Source of the DNA: Saprospiraceae bacterium
GTDB lineage: Bacteria; Bacteroidota; Bacteroidia; Chitinophagales; Saprospiraceae
DNA length: 64,000 nucleotides
Direction of reading: 5' to 3'
Assembly: GCA_028279185.1 (NCBI GenBank)
Contig: JANQSS010000226.1
Coordinates: forward strand, 62,001-126,000
Under the pieces are notes generated by a model, which worked only from the letters and a program-made list of their open reading frames with translations, was not told where the DNA came from and made no database searches. The first letter of the stretch is position 1. Each line of letters starts with the position of its first letter. Position numbers and translations under genes: made by a program. Of this stretch, positions 36,901 through 48,700 are shown piece after piece.

Positions 36901-39900
36901 TTGGCGAGCAAATGTCTTGCTGTATGGTGACTCATACATTTCCATGACATATACGGATTCGATCGATGACTTTAGCGCTACCTGTAATTTGGTCGGAGAA
37001 GCGTCGATTACTGCACCTATGAGTCAAAATCCGAACGATACGTCGACCAATTTGGCCCTTCCGAAGCTGCGATTTCAAAATCTCAAATTCATGACCGTTT
37101 GGCCGTATGTAGAATTGGGCACGTGGGCATTGACGTCCGAAACACAGGGCGGAGCGGCGAAATTTCCCGTGACGATCAATGAAATCGGACTTTACCAAAA
37201 TCACTCAAAAGACAAGGTGGCCATTGTTGTCGATGCAGCCATCAATCTCAAGCCGTCAGCAGAAAACGGATTTGGCTGCGAAGGACGCATGGGAATAATC
37301 AATAACATTTCCATTGATCCGAACACCGGTAGGGAAAAATGGACCTTTGATCGGGTACGGGTCGACAAGTTCGCAATCGACATTTCGACAGCTGCATTCG
37401 AATTGAAAGGTGCCCTATTGTTCTATGAAAAGATACCGGATTACGGAGCCGGTTTTAGAGCAGGATTGCAACTTAAAGTCAAACCTGGAATTGGCGTTGA
37501 GGCCATAGCGCAGTTTGGCAGGGTCGACGGATTTAGATATTTTTTCGTTGACGCCATGGTTGCGTTTGGTCAGCAGGGCATTCCATTGGGAGCCTCAGGT
37601 ATGGCCGTGTATGGATTTGGTGGCGGTGTATCGTATAAAATGAGGCGAGAGGGCTTTCAAGACCTGCAATTGCCTGATGCAAGCATTACGCCACCACCTA
37701 ACGACACCTTGGATACGGAGACGCCCTATGATGACCCATTCGCGAATGGCGTACCAGTTAATTACTTTGACCCGGGATCCGGAAATCCTCTTACAGTTAT
37801 TCCACCAGGAGCTGATCCGGGTGATATACCCATCGTAGAGCGACTCGGTTATTCCCTTTCCGGCACACAATACATTCCGGATAGCACAACAGGTATAGGC
37901 GTGAAGGCGATGATTGCGCTGGGAGCAGTCAAGAAAGAACTTTTTTACGGTTTGGTCACCTTCGAAATCATTTTTACCTCCTCAGGAGGATTGGCAACAA
38001 TTGCGTTGCAAGGGGATTTGTCCTTTTTAACGCCTCCTGACGTGGCCGGAAACCCGGCGCCGGATCCAGCTTTAAGGGCGCAAATCGACATGGTGTACAA
38101 CAACATTGAGAAGTCATTCTATGCCCGATTGGCTGTATACGTGACCGTCGCTGGCGGAATCATTCGCGGTGCGTACGACAATCCACCAAACCTGGCAGGA
38201 ATAGGCATAATTTATGCTGATCCCCACGATTGGTATATCCACTTGGGTCGACCTGATAAACCGGTCAAAGTCAAACTGGATATTTCCAAATTATTCAAAA
38301 TGAAAGACAAAAGTCAGGGTTCTTCACAGGGAGGTGTGCCTAATGAATTTTTGAACACAGGACCGGATAGTCTAGGTCCTACCATGTCAATGGGTTCGGC
38401 TGGATTATTATTGGCTGCGTATTTCGATGCAGGAACCATCTTGCCAGAATTTCCACCATTACCGGATGAGTTGTTGTCCATTTTGGGGAGCCGTTACCAA
38501 CCCATGCAACGCTTTAATTCTGATTTTAGCAATGGTAGCGGTTTGCTATTTGGAGCTCATTTAGCTGTTGAATTATCTGACTTGAATTTCCTTTTCTTTT
38601 ATGCGGAGTTTTATGCCGGACTCGGATTTGATGCCATGTTGCGAGATTACGGGACGGCCGTCCGATGTGATGGCATCGATACGGATGGACCAATAGGAAT
38701 TAATGGTTGGTACGCCACGGGTCAGATATATGCCTATCTAAAAGGAGCCGTTGGTATTCGAGTGAAAATATTTAAAAAGGAAAAGAAATTTGAAATTTTA
38801 AGTATTGGGGCTGCCGCCGTTCTACAAGGCAGACTTCCAAATCCGATTTGGTTGAAAGGGGCGGTTACGGGCTCTTATAGCATATTGGGCGGATTAATAA
38901 AAGGAAATTGTTACTTCGAATTTGAAATTGGTGAAGAATGTATATTAATTGGAGGTGGTTCTCCAGCAGATGACTTTATCGATCATATTTCACCGGAAAC
39001 TGGTAATGAAAATGTCAGTGTATTTAATCGACCACGTGCCGCATTTAGTTTTGCGGTTGACCATCCGTTTGAATGGACAAATGTAAACGACGAGACTAAA
39101 TTTTATCGCGCTGTTGTCTCGAAATTTCATGTCGTAAGCTTTGAAGGCTCACCTAATAATCCAACCAATATTCAAAATATTGAAGGCGAATTGAATTATA
39201 ATGATTTAAAAACGGTCGCCGCATTTACTCCGTTCGATATACTGCCTGGAAATAGTCAATTAAAATTGACTGTACGTGTTGACTTTCAGGTGAAAGATTC
39301 TTGGTTTGACAATTGGGGACCTATGGTTGACGAAAATGGGAATACGCTGTATGACGAAGAAATCGGCATTTTTAGTACTGATCCTGCTCCGGATATTATT
39401 CCGCATAGCAACATTGCATATTCATATCCCGTGTTGAATCAACTGTATTATTTACAAAATGAAGCCAATACCGGTTTCATACAATTAAAACAGGGGCAAC
39501 CTTATTTATTCAAAAATACGCCGGAATTTGATTTGGACGCCAGCTTGTGGAATCAAAAGATGGGAATGTCACAAAATGGTTCAGTGGTCGAGTTGACCGA
39601 TATTAATTACAACAGCGGACAACGGCGCGTGTCTTTTGGCTTACCTCAAGGTGTTCTGGATAATGAAACAATCACAGCATTTAAATTAATTAATATTCCG
39701 GTGAATGCATCAGAAGATATTAATGACGAGCTCGATTCTGTTTTTGTAGCCTATGTAGACGGGGATTGGGATCCATCATATACAGATTCAATTTCAACAA
39801 CAATTCGGCAAAGTGAATTAACAAGTTCTGACGACCCACTTCGTGCGAAATCATTTTTTGATGGATATTTCCGGACATCGACATATAATTCCTGGACTGA

Positions 39901-40540
39901 AAAAGTAAACAGTTTCGATTTTACAAATCAATCGACCGTTCCCATGTTTTTTGATTATCCAGCGAGTCAATTAACTATTGATGAATTAATAGGTGAAATC
40001 ATAGGAAACGAAGAATTTGATGATGCTGAATTAAATGGCTACCTGTACGGTGACCAATATATTCAACCACTTGTTTCACCCATGGCGACGCTAAATGCTA
40101 CTCCGTCAGATTGGTTTAATCGAATTCAGGACACACTTTACAACCATGTCCCGAATAATGACATATCATTGGACTGGCGTGATGTACGCGTATTTGGAAC
40201 TCCACCACAAAAAGCGGTTACAGCAATGATGGCAGGTGATGCACCTGCCTTAACGGAAATCGACATATTAAGCAATAATGTGTTGTTAACCGATGTATTT
40301 AGTGCAATCCGATATCAAATTCCATACTATTCGGTATTGGATAGAAATCAGTTGAGGCACCGTGTCATCAGCTATTATTTATCTCAACCGACTATACCGG
40401 ATTGGGCGCAAGCCATCATGGATTGGTCGTATCCGACCCCTCCACTCGGGAATTATCAAATAAAATTACAATATCGATTGCCCGGTGAAACAACTCCAAC
40501 TTCTTCCGTGAACAAAACGATGACAAATGCAACAAATTAA
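33974..40540 (+). CDS. Very large TANFOR/FN3 domain exported protein
   Basis: A 2188-residue exported protein. The signal peptide ends at PVFGQ (about residue 23). Residues about 25-180 match the TANFOR domain described first in Tannerella forsythia (FPITANIQSTPP, then HQVRLRITIEGNGISLVTK, EYFNPAAFDFIG and LPDGFYTICVEAFNY). A fibronectin type III domain follows (about 289-375, PAPRNVIADG ... ALSWQAPNG). Next is a striking Asn-Pro-Tyr-rich linker (about 530-595), and then about 1500 residues of beta-rich sequence without a recognised domain. There is no T9SS sorting domain, so it may stay in the periplasm or attach to the outer membrane through partners. It overlaps the barrel gene by 4 nt and the FN3 gene by 14 nt, so translation is coupled. 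Because TANFOR proteins are poorly studied, I infer only a structural role with the giant SprB-like protein. Confidence 0.85.
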   Translation: MIRYFSYIVGIFFISVSASPVFGQLIFPITANIQSTPPHSGNLSDLVAVGSNKLALVLNLQDAEELSHQVRLRITIEGNGISLVTKSNINFAPVEVTYGSPQILRELDLQEYFNPAAFDFIGYTLNDYLNEGGLPDGFYTICVEAFNYARFDEGAASNSSCTVINASQLDAPVITAPIGMLENPVTPQNLPLQWMNMHNVSIPVEHEIEIFAWPYSSTLSPDQIVQFDLPFFTTTVTSANTYNITPSDPPLQRGERYLIRVRAQDLSMNYQFKNNGWSEIQSFGYDHPCPAPRNVIADGVTTDEIALSWQAPNGQFNTYVIRYREKREGANWYENSEVLDEHTITGLDDNTIYQVQVQTLCGGTTAGVLSDIIEVKTDSFEFDPSEYNCGDEASFPQPLNLNPIEANNLAPGDWITIGGFQAKIVTIEAGNAPSSFSGSCHVKVDWLGQRFYAEFQNLYVNTDREVYDGNIVCRTNGLKSLQGFMSPDSIRVAGDTTLHFCGDTIRTDSTVSAAVVNPTAGDVIVPNGADDPYNPYNPSNPYDPTDYSDENNPYTPDNPYDETSLWNPYNIFNPYDPTDYSDPNNPYDADNPFDGEALNQYSSSSTIPFSDEMGVKVLPYGLTTNGVSGEEYTIALDKMAFTTRGAVMNAYASLPIPQGNGRTQYAAFSMQGVKFHPGGLLGESRLVLNSDVSFKLGPTSLVTFNKGGDSYVSWDCHGFLGVSVSGNVQVCRDVLVPIDWSGRGIDSSSYVTGFFRATMPEWGEFVADLSITPFEVPGLEDWAFVVENAVFDFSESLTPSTVAFPSDYSHADVLGGDGSSSPAWTGFYLRALKIRLPKKFSQTADSIATDTSATNPTSPPPAQLDSAAIDSIVARIYNQDQLEFGAENVLVDETGVTFYVYASNILSLDQGRVGTWGFGIDSVGLGVQSNVFKKAYLKGKVDVPALSSVLGYECLIQPGAQYDFTISIEDTLSINAWRANVLLYGDSYISMTYTDSIDDFSATCNLVGEASITAPMSQNPNDTSTNLALPKLRFQNLKFMTVWPYVELGTWALTSETQGGAAKFPVTINEIGLYQNHSKDKVAIVVDAAINLKPSAENGFGCEGRMGIINNISIDPNTGREKWTFDRVRVDKFAIDISTAAFELKGALLFYEKIPDYGAGFRAGLQLKVKPGIGVEAIAQFGRVDGFRYFFVDAMVAFGQQGIPLGASGMAVYGFGGGVSYKMRREGFQDLQLPDASITPPPNDTLDTETPYDDPFANGVPVNYFDPGSGNPLTVIPPGADPGDIPIVERLGYSLSGTQYIPDSTTGIGVKAMIALGAVKKELFYGLVTFEIIFTSSGGLATIALQGDLSFLTPPDVAGNPAPDPALRAQIDMVYNNIEKSFYARLAVYVTVAGGIIRGAYDNPPNLAGIGIIYADPHDWYIHLGRPDKPVKVKLDISKLFKMKDKSQGSSQGGVPNEFLNTGPDSLGPTMSMGSAGLLLAAYFDAGTILPEFPPLPDELLSILGSRYQPMQRFNSDFSNGSGLLFGAHLAVELSDLNFLFFYAEFYAGLGFDAMLRDYGTAVRCDGIDTDGPIGINGWYATGQIYAYLKGAVGIRVKIFKKEKKFEILSIGAAAVLQGRLPNPIWLKGAVTGSYSILGGLIKGNCYFEFEIGEECILIGGGSPADDFIDHISPETGNENVSVFNRPRAAFSFAVDHPFEWTNVNDETKFYRAVVSKFHVVSFEGSPNNPTNIQNIEGELNYNDLKTVAAFTPFDILPGNSQLKLTVRVDFQVKDSWFDNWGPMVDENGNTLYDEEIGIFSTDPAPDIIPHSNIAYSYPVLNQLYYLQNEANTGFIQLKQGQPYLFKNTPEFDLDASLWNQKMGMSQNGSVVELTDINYNSGQRRVSFGLPQGVLDNETITAFKLINIPVNASEDINDELDSVFVAYVDGDWDPSYTDSISTTIRQSELTSSDDPLRAKSFFDGYFRTSTYNSWTEKVNSFDFTNQSTVPMFFDYPASQLTIDELIGEIIGNEEFDDAELNGYLYGDQYIQPLVSPMATLNATPSDWFNRIQDTLYNHVPNNDISLDWRDVRVFGTPPQKAVTAMMAGDAPALTEIDILSNNVLLTDVFSAIRYQIPYYSVLDRNQLRHRVISYYLSQPTIPDWAQAIMDWSYPTPPLGNYQIKLQYRLPGETTPTSSVNKTMTNATN
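35561..35757 (+). repeat. NPY-rich linker repeats inside the TANFOR gene
   Basis: About 66 codons encode an imperfect repeat of N-P-Y followed by D/N/T and P (for example DDPYNPYNPSNPYDP, then NNPYTPDNPYDE, and a second copy with NIFNPYDPTDYSDPNNPYD). The larger block NPYDPTDYSD occurs twice, with the copies about 40 codons apart. The flanking sequence is ordinary, so this looks like an internally expanded, extended, Tyr- and Asp-rich linker. Confidence 0.75.
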
Positions 40541-42701
40541 TCTTTCTATATGGTTTGTTTTATTTTTCGCTCTGGTTTTGAGTTTTTCACAAAATGCTCG
40601 GGCACAAGAATTAAATGCTGAATCGAGTACAGAAGTAGCGCCTGGTCTGCGATTGCAGTCGATGCAAAACGAAGGTACGGTCATGCTGCGTTGGGCGCCA
40701 ACAATATCAAGTGTTTGGAATCGGTGCAATGAAGTAGGGTATGTCATCACGCGTACAACGGTTATGCGTAATGGACGGGTGACGAAATTTGACGAACGAC
40801 TCAGTCCAACCATCTTGAGATCCGAACCCATTAAGCCGATGAAAGATGAGGAGCAATGGGTGGCACTCATGGATCGGATCGAGGCGGCAGGCGTAGCTGC
40901 ACAAGCATTATATGGAGAGAGTTTTACCGTAGAAATGGCGGATGACCAAACGTTGAATGAAACCATGATTAACGCGCAACTTGAAGATGTTAATCGATTT
41001 AATTTCGGATTATTCGCCGCTGATCAATCTTTCGAAGTAGCCCGGGCAATGGGGCTCGCAATGATCGATTCAACCATTAAAAACAATGAAAACTACGTCT
41101 ACAAGGTGTTTCCAGCTTTGGACATTGGCATGCCCACGGATACAGGGTTTTCTTACGTGCGAACGGGGGAGCGCGTCTTTTTACCAAAAGTAATTGACTT
41201 AAAAGCTGAATTCTCCAATCTCGCCGTCATGCTCAATTGGGATATTGAAGTTGGACAACAATTTTACACAAGCTATAATATTGAGCAATCACTCGACGGC
41301 GTATCCTGGCAAATACGAAATTCTGCTCCATTTGTTCCTTTATTAAACAAGGCAGAAAGTCATCACGCATTTTTTGCAGATACACTTCCCTATAACAACC
41401 AACCGATATTTTATAGAGTACAGGGCAAAACGATCTTTGATGCGCATGGCCCTTATTCGGATGTTGTCCAAGGGAGTGGAAAAGGTCCTCTACCAAGCTT
41501 TTTCCCAGAAATAAAAGGTGTAGTAGAAAATGAGCTAGGCCACATCGATGTACAATGGGTATTTAATGAATCCGAGGAAGATAAAATTCGGGGTTTTAAT
41601 GTATTACGATCTGAGACGATTGACGGGACGTATGAACGCATTAACACGAATTTAATTCCACCTTCAGTTCGATTTTTTACGGATTCCTTTCCGAATAAAA
41701 TTAATTATTATAAAATAACTGGAATCGACAATTATGGAAGGCCGGTTGAGTCATTTGCAGCCTATGTGCAATTACATGATGAAACCCCACCAGCTGCGCC
41801 TTTAAACGTACGCGGACGCATTACAAATAAAGGGGAATTGGTAATTGTCTGGGACAAAAATATCGAACCTGATTTCTTTGGAAATCGTGTCTTTCTTGGA
41901 AACCATCCCGATGCAGAATTTAGCCAAATAACGCGTGAGCCGGTTACAGAAGGATATTTCATTGATAAAGTCACATTGAATACGTTGACGGAGAATGTAT
42001 ATATCCAAGTGACGTCATTGGACTATCATCACAACACGTCGGCCTTCTCCGAAATTGTAAAAATAAGCCGACCCGATACTATAGCGCCTTCAGCTCCTCG
42101 AATCATTGGCTATGAAAGCACGACTTCCGGAATTCATTTAGCATGGATTAATAGCTCCAGTACCGATGTCGAGCGACAGGATATTTATAGAAGTGAATTA
42201 GGGCAAGAAGATTGGATCCTAGCCAAGACTTTTATTTTTCCGGCAGATGCGTCCGTCGATAACTATTTCGATACAACTACAGTAACCAAGGTTAAATATG
42301 AGTACAAGATTACCGCAGTAGATGAGATGGAATTAATGGCATCTTCAAATACTGTTCAGGTCCAAATGATCCATGATTTTGTTTTGGATTCCATTGAAAT
42401 AAAAACAGCCGAAATTGATCGTAGAAATAAACAAGTGAAAATTTCCTGGATATATCCGCTCACCGAAAATCTGGAATATTTTCAAATATATCGATCATAC
42501 GAAAATGGTACGCCGGTTACATATGATATGATTACATACCAAGATGCACTTACTACATTAAATAAAAAGAAAAAATTCGCCACATATCAATTTGTGGATC
42601 GAAACCCAGGTATGAATACCAATTACAGCTATCGTATAAAAGCCAAATGTTCCGATGGTTCGCAATCCCCTATGAGTCAAATTATCTCAATTAATTATTG
42701 A
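40527..42701 (+). CDS. Multi-fibronectin type III exported protein
   Basis: A 724-residue protein with a signal peptide ending at NARAQ (about residue 27). It contains at least four fibronectin type III-like modules, recognisable by their A-P-x-x-P/A-x-x-V/I starts and W strands: KVIDLKAEFSNLAVMLNWDIE (in pieces), DETPPAAPLNVRGR...LVIVWDKNIE, DTIAPSAPRIIGYES...IHLAWINSS and VKISWIYPLTENLEYF. It ends in a last FN3 strand without a T9SS sorting domain. It overlaps the end of the TANFOR gene by 14 nt and is followed after only 2 nt by the giant gene, so all four genes form one transcript. The likely role is a periplasmic or outer-membrane adaptor of the surface assembly; this is inferred from linkage. 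Confidence 0.83.
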   Translation: MQQINLSIWFVLFFALVLSFSQNARAQELNAESSTEVAPGLRLQSMQNEGTVMLRWAPTISSVWNRCNEVGYVITRTTVMRNGRVTKFDERLSPTILRSEPIKPMKDEEQWVALMDRIEAAGVAAQALYGESFTVEMADDQTLNETMINAQLEDVNRFNFGLFAADQSFEVARAMGLAMIDSTIKNNENYVYKVFPALDIGMPTDTGFSYVRTGERVFLPKVIDLKAEFSNLAVMLNWDIEVGQQFYTSYNIEQSLDGVSWQIRNSAPFVPLLNKAESHHAFFADTLPYNNQPIFYRVQGKTIFDAHGPYSDVVQGSGKGPLPSFFPEIKGVVENELGHIDVQWVFNESEEDKIRGFNVLRSETIDGTYERINTNLIPPSVRFFTDSFPNKINYYKITGIDNYGRPVESFAAYVQLHDETPPAAPLNVRGRITNKGELVIVWDKNIEPDFFGNRVFLGNHPDAEFSQITREPVTEGYFIDKVTLNTLTENVYIQVTSLDYHHNTSAFSEIVKISRPDTIAPSAPRIIGYESTTSGIHLAWINSSSTDVERQDIYRSELGQEDWILAKTFIFPADASVDNYFDTTTVTKVKYEYKITAVDEMELMASSNTVQVQMIHDFVLDSIEIKTAEIDRRNKQVKISWIYPLTENLEYFQIYRSYENGTPVTYDMITYQDALTTLNKKKKFATYQFVDRNPGMNTNYSYRIKAKCSDGSQSPMSQIISINY

Positions 42702-42703
42702 CC

Positions 42704-45700
42704 ATGAAAAGGCTGTACTTGCCCATATTAATTTGTTTACTGGTTATTTGTATTCGTTATGGCCATGGTCAATCGTTTAGCTATACTGCCGAAATCGTCG
42801 AGTTATGGTCGACGCATACAGGAGACGGACCCGGGGCGGGAAATGCCGACATCACATGGCAAGTGAAAATTGAGCTATTAACTAGTGCCAATGGCGTCAT
42901 TAGAACCCTGAATGAAGATTGTATTCATCAACCCGAATACCAAGGTGGTTGGATAAACAGAAGTTATACTTCAGCACCGCTAAATACAACATCCATCCCT
43001 TTCGATGAGCTATGCGGTAGTCCTTTAAGGATGAAAGTCACATTCGATTGTTGGGAAAATGATGATGGTGATGATTGTACACAAGGCTGGCGGGATGACC
43101 ACTTTTCAGGTGTAACGATTAGCAATATTTCGTTCACCGGTATTTGCCCAAATGCAAACCAGGATAATTACCGTGTTTTTAGCACATTGGATAATGATTA
43201 TAAAGTTCGGGTTCGATTCAGGTATACGATTGACGTCTTGGAAAATGCGGCCGTTGAGCGCACATTTACGAATGGAGATCCTTTAGGTGATGAAATTTGT
43301 GATGGTGACATTTACAAAGTTGGTATTGTGGACTACCCAATTTGGGACGGGGATGTTAAATTTTTACGATGGGAACGAAGACCTGTTACTGGCGGATCGT
43401 GGGAGTTTGTTAATGAAGGTTGGTCGCTTGACCAACTTAGTGTTCAAGCGGAATTCCCCGGTTATGATTATAGAGTCAGGAGCTACTCAAATACGGTATG
43501 CCTAGGAGAAAATAATTCAAATTGGCAGGAGACGCAAGGAACATGGAATGTTCTTCGCAAAGCGCCTTTTCCACAGGTGAATTTATTCAGAGCATGTGCA
43601 GGACAATCCAACGGGACTATAGAGGTAAATTACAGCGGGTCCGGTTCTGACCCCAGCGATGTAAAAGCTACGCTCCTGAAGTTGGTTAATGGAATATATG
43701 TGCCAGATGGATTGCCGATTACTGAAATTGGCACAAATTATCCGGTAACTTTCAATCGTTCTGCAGGCAATTATGGTGTGATCCTGACACGAGAATCTGA
43801 TAATGGTCTGGAGTGCTCAAGACTACGCGAAAATATTATCTTACGAGCAGTTAATTTTCCAGCTATTTCTATAAGCGTCGAAGATCAGCGTTGTTTTGGT
43901 CAAGATGATGGGTATGCCTATGTCTATTGCTCCTCCTGCGATGAAGTTTCCATTAGCGGACCTGTAAGTGGAACACAGTCCATTCCATTGGGGTATGGCA
44001 GCGGTGGTTTTTTCGATTTACCCCCCGGAACATATACAGCGACAGCTACGAATTTGCCTGAGAATTGTGTATCCACGACTACATTCATTGTAGAGCCGCT
44101 AACGGAGGACCTTTCGGCGACGTACACCACAGAGGATGCCACTTGCTTTACAAGTCATGGAAAAATCACGGTCACCGATGTGAGTGGAGGAAGACCGTTT
44201 TCTTCAAATTCCAACTATGATTACCTTCTCAGGTTGCTGACCGATAGTATATACCAAGGAAATATTGCATTTACCGATTCGTATACCTACCATCTTCTAC
44301 CAGGAACTTATAATATCATGTATCGCGACAGTCGTGGATGTCGCGATACGCTGCGGGACATCGAAGTGATGGCTCCACCACCACATGTTACACTGCACAC
44401 AGAAGCTTTTAATGGTACTTCATGCATGCCGGAAGGCATAATTGTGGCTACTGCAAGCAGTGGGACACCACCGTACCAGTATAAAATTGATGGACAGAAT
44501 TGGCAGGCATCAGACACCTTTTTCAACCTGCTCCCCGGTAACAAGAGAATTAGAGTTCGTGATGCGGATTTTTGTAAGGCTTCTGATTGGAATACATTGA
44601 CCTCGACAACGAATCTTATGCTCTCGGTTGAGGAAACGGCTCCCACTTGTGCTGACAGTTCCATGGCCCAATTAACGACAACACAGTCAGGTGGAAACAC
44701 ATCAGGAGACTATCTGATCGAAGTTTTTTATGAGTCGAATCAGGCTAGCCCAATACGCACATTGTCTACTTCCAGCAACACCTCTGTTTTCAATGGATTC
44801 GTCGATTCTACCTACCTCGTACGATTGACTGATGTTGATGGATGTACGGCTGAAACTACACTTGATATTGAAGATTTGGTCGTACCACAAATCATTGCCG
44901 TGCGTGAAACCGAACCAGATTGTTTTGATGATCCGTTGACACGTGTCGAGTTCGATCTCGTAGGACGGGCCGATGGATCGAACTTTACGACGAACGTTTT
45001 CATCTCGATTGACGGAGGTACAAGTCAATCCTTGACTGAATTTGATGACTATGGTTCGTATTCTACTTATCGTTTTACCCCAGATAATCCAACTGGAACA
45101 TTCACCGCAGAGGACGATCTGGGCTGCCCGGTTGAAGGCACGTATGCATTCGATATTCCTTTACCGGATACCTTAAAGGCCAGGATTCTTTGGGTGGATA
45201 GCGCAACTTGCAGATACAACAATGATGGCGAAATTGCAGTAGAAATCATCGGAGGTCAAAAGCCGTATACAGTAGTTCTTGAAAAGTTAATTCAAGTCAA
45301 TTCATTTTATCCTCTTCATGTTGAAACTATCCTGGAAACATATGAAGATACAATAGTCTTTAGAGGTCTTGATTATTCCGTGCCGGACGATTCTCCAACA
45401 GGAAATCAATGGGGTGGAGGCTATAGTGTTTGGGTGCGTGAAGCGAATAATTTGAGCTGCGCTGCTCGAACGTCTGATCGATTTTATATGCCAGGAGCAA
45501 GCGAGCCTACAAACCTCTATGCGCCGGATGTTGTGAATATCACCTTGAATAATATTGGTCCCGATCTTAATTGTACAAAGGACAATGGAATAATTGAGGT
45601 AATTGCCACAGGTGGCACTCCGCCCTATGAATATTCAGTGGATAATGTTAATTGGCAATCATCGAACATTGTGAACAGCACTGACAACTCTACTGATGTC

Positions 45701-48700
45701 TATGTCCGTGATGCCTACGGATGCACAGATAGTGACAATATGTATATCAGTAATGCACCAAATCCTATTCAAGTTGATGTTATATCAATCAGCGAAGGAT
45801 CGGAATGCACGCCGCGTGTTGACTCAGTTGTTTTGACCGGAGTTACAGACGGTTATGATATCCAATCCATAGGCTATTTTTGCTCTGGAGGCGAAGGACC
45901 GCGGAGCCAAACAGAGGATGATCGAGACAATCAAATCATCATCAGGTCCTTCAGCGCCAATCACATTGTCATTGAAAATCCAAATCCAAATGACATACCT
46001 TTTGGATGCAATGAAATACAAATTCGCATTTTGGACAGTGCATCGTGCTCTAAGGTTTTCACGCTGTACGTACCATTTAAAAATCGCTTACCTAAGCTGG
46101 AGAAAGAAAGTTCAACTGGCATTAGTTGTCTGGGAGAATCCGACGGATCGGTGACGTACAATATTGTTGACAGTGCGTTCATTTTAGGAGATTACAACGA
46201 CTGGAACTTGGCACCTCCTTTTACTGTCACGCTTAACAACTCCTTCTCACAAGTAATCACGGATACCCCTTATACCGTTACGTTTAGCAATATGGCGGCC
46301 GGCCTTTATTTAATGACCGTCGAGGACTCATTTGGCTGCCTGTACGCAGTTGTAGATTCACTCAAGCGGTTGTACCCTTATGATTACACGATATCCAATA
46401 CAGCAGTAGCCGGGTGTGGTACCGATTCCACCGGACAAATTAGTGTCACTATAAACGGTGGCGGAAGTTTACCATACAACTGGACCTGGTACACGGACGA
46501 AGCCGATGTTTGGGTTCAGGTGACCAGTCCACAAGTATTAAATGCAGGTGAATCTACAATTTTAAACAACTTGCCTGTCACGACTTACCAGGCAGTAGTT
46601 AGTGATGCAAATTCTTGTGTAGACACCTTGACATTTGATGTCGCAGGCCCACCCGTGTTATCAATTCTCAAACGAGACTCGCTAAACCCCAGTTGTAATG
46701 CGGGCTCAAATGGCGTCATTTCCGTCAAGGCTATCGGCGGTACAGCTCCTTTACAATACAGTATAGATAACGGAATGTCCTATCAAACGGATACCTTATT
46801 TACCAATTTGGCTGCAGGTACGTATACGGTTATTGTGCAGGATGGAAATGGGTGTTTTGACTCCGTGCATTATCACCTAACAGAACCTGCCGAAATTGAT
46901 TTTACATCAGTCGTGCTAGAAGACGTCAGTTGCTTCGATGGGAGCAATGGCAGTATTTCGGTAACGGCCGGTGGAGGTCAGGCCCCTTTGTCCTATGCAT
47001 TGGATGGTGGAGCATTTCAGGCTTCTGGAGATTTTCAAGGACTGTCTGCAGGTAACTATTTTATCACGGTTAGAGATGCCAACCTATGTTCAAGAGATAC
47101 GTTGAATCTCGTCATCGGAGCACCCAGTGAAATTTCGATCAACATTTCCATAGTCGATTCTTTGACTTGCCTGCAGCCTGCGAAATTGGTGGCGGATGTG
47201 AATGGCGGAACGCCTAACTACACCTATAGTTGGAACAGTGGCCAATCGACGACAGATACGCTTCAAGCAGTCGGTTCAGGGCAACACATCATCCAGATAA
47301 CGGATGACAATGGTTGTATTAAATCGGACACCATTCAACTCAATATGCCGGACAACCCTACCTTAAGCATTTTAGCCGACACAGCTGAAGCGTGCGATAT
47401 GTCTGATGGTAGCTTTTTAGTCAATGCCAGTAATGGTCGAAGTCCATATATGTATAGTGCCAACGGCATGACAAACCAATCCGGATATTTCACCGGATTG
47501 CCTGCAGATCAATACGAAGTCATCGCGATCGATAACATCGGCTGCCGAGATACTATCGACGTAACAATTGATAGCATTTCAGGCCCTCGACTCACTGAGA
47601 TTGATACTATCCAAACCACATGCGCTGGAGACAATGGATCAATATCTTTAACAATCGCAGACGGCACCCCGCCTTATTCATATCGGTGGTCGCATGATAC
47701 AATGCTCAACAGCGCCACTGCCGTCAATCTCGCTGAAGGAGATTATTTCGTCACGATTACCGATGCACGTATGTGTTTTACGTCCACCATGATTCACATT
47801 TCAGAAACCCCATCACCCACACTTTCACCGTTGCTCGTTGTCAATAGTTCTTGTGGAATGGATAACGGAATGGCTACTGTTGCGGTCAATGGAGGTGCTC
47901 CCGGGTTCACCTTTGAATGGAGTCATGATAACGCCATCACAGGTCCTTCCGCCATGGATCTTCCTCCAGCATTATACGCTGTTGTCGTAACGGATCAAAA
48001 CTCATGTAAAGACACTCTGCAAGTCGAAATTTTTGAGAATATAGCTCCGAGCCTAAGTGTAGAATCGGTACAAGATGCTACTTGTGGGGACATGAACGGA
48101 CTGATTCGATTGACTGTCACGAGCACTCATCCACCATTTATTTACACCTGGAGTCATAATACAGGCACTTTAGATTCCGCCGCAAATAATCTTGCTGAAG
48201 GGAATTATCGTATAACAGTTACGGACGGGAACAATTGCACTGATACAATAAGTGTCAATATATCCAATGTAGCAGGTCCCACCTTGAGCATTGCAGAAGT
48301 AACTAACAGCACCTGCTCATCGGGAAACGGCCAAATCAATTTGCAGCCGGTCAATGGCACAGCGCCGTATACATATCAATGGAGTCATGATGGACTACTG
48401 GGTGACTCTATTGCGACTGATCTACTCGCTGGACTTTATAGTGTGACCGTATCCGATGGCAATGCGTGCACCGATACGATAACACAATCCATTGCTGATG
48501 AAAATGTCTTTTCGGGTAGCATTTTGAGTGCCACCCAAAGTGGTTGTGACACTGCTTCGGGTACGATCTTACTCAATATGATAGGGGGAGAATCGCCATA
48601 TCTGTATACCTGGAGTCATGACGGTACAGCCAACACCAACTATGTTGATTCGCTGGCGGCAGGATTCTATCAAGTCACCGTGACAGACGCACTTGGTTGC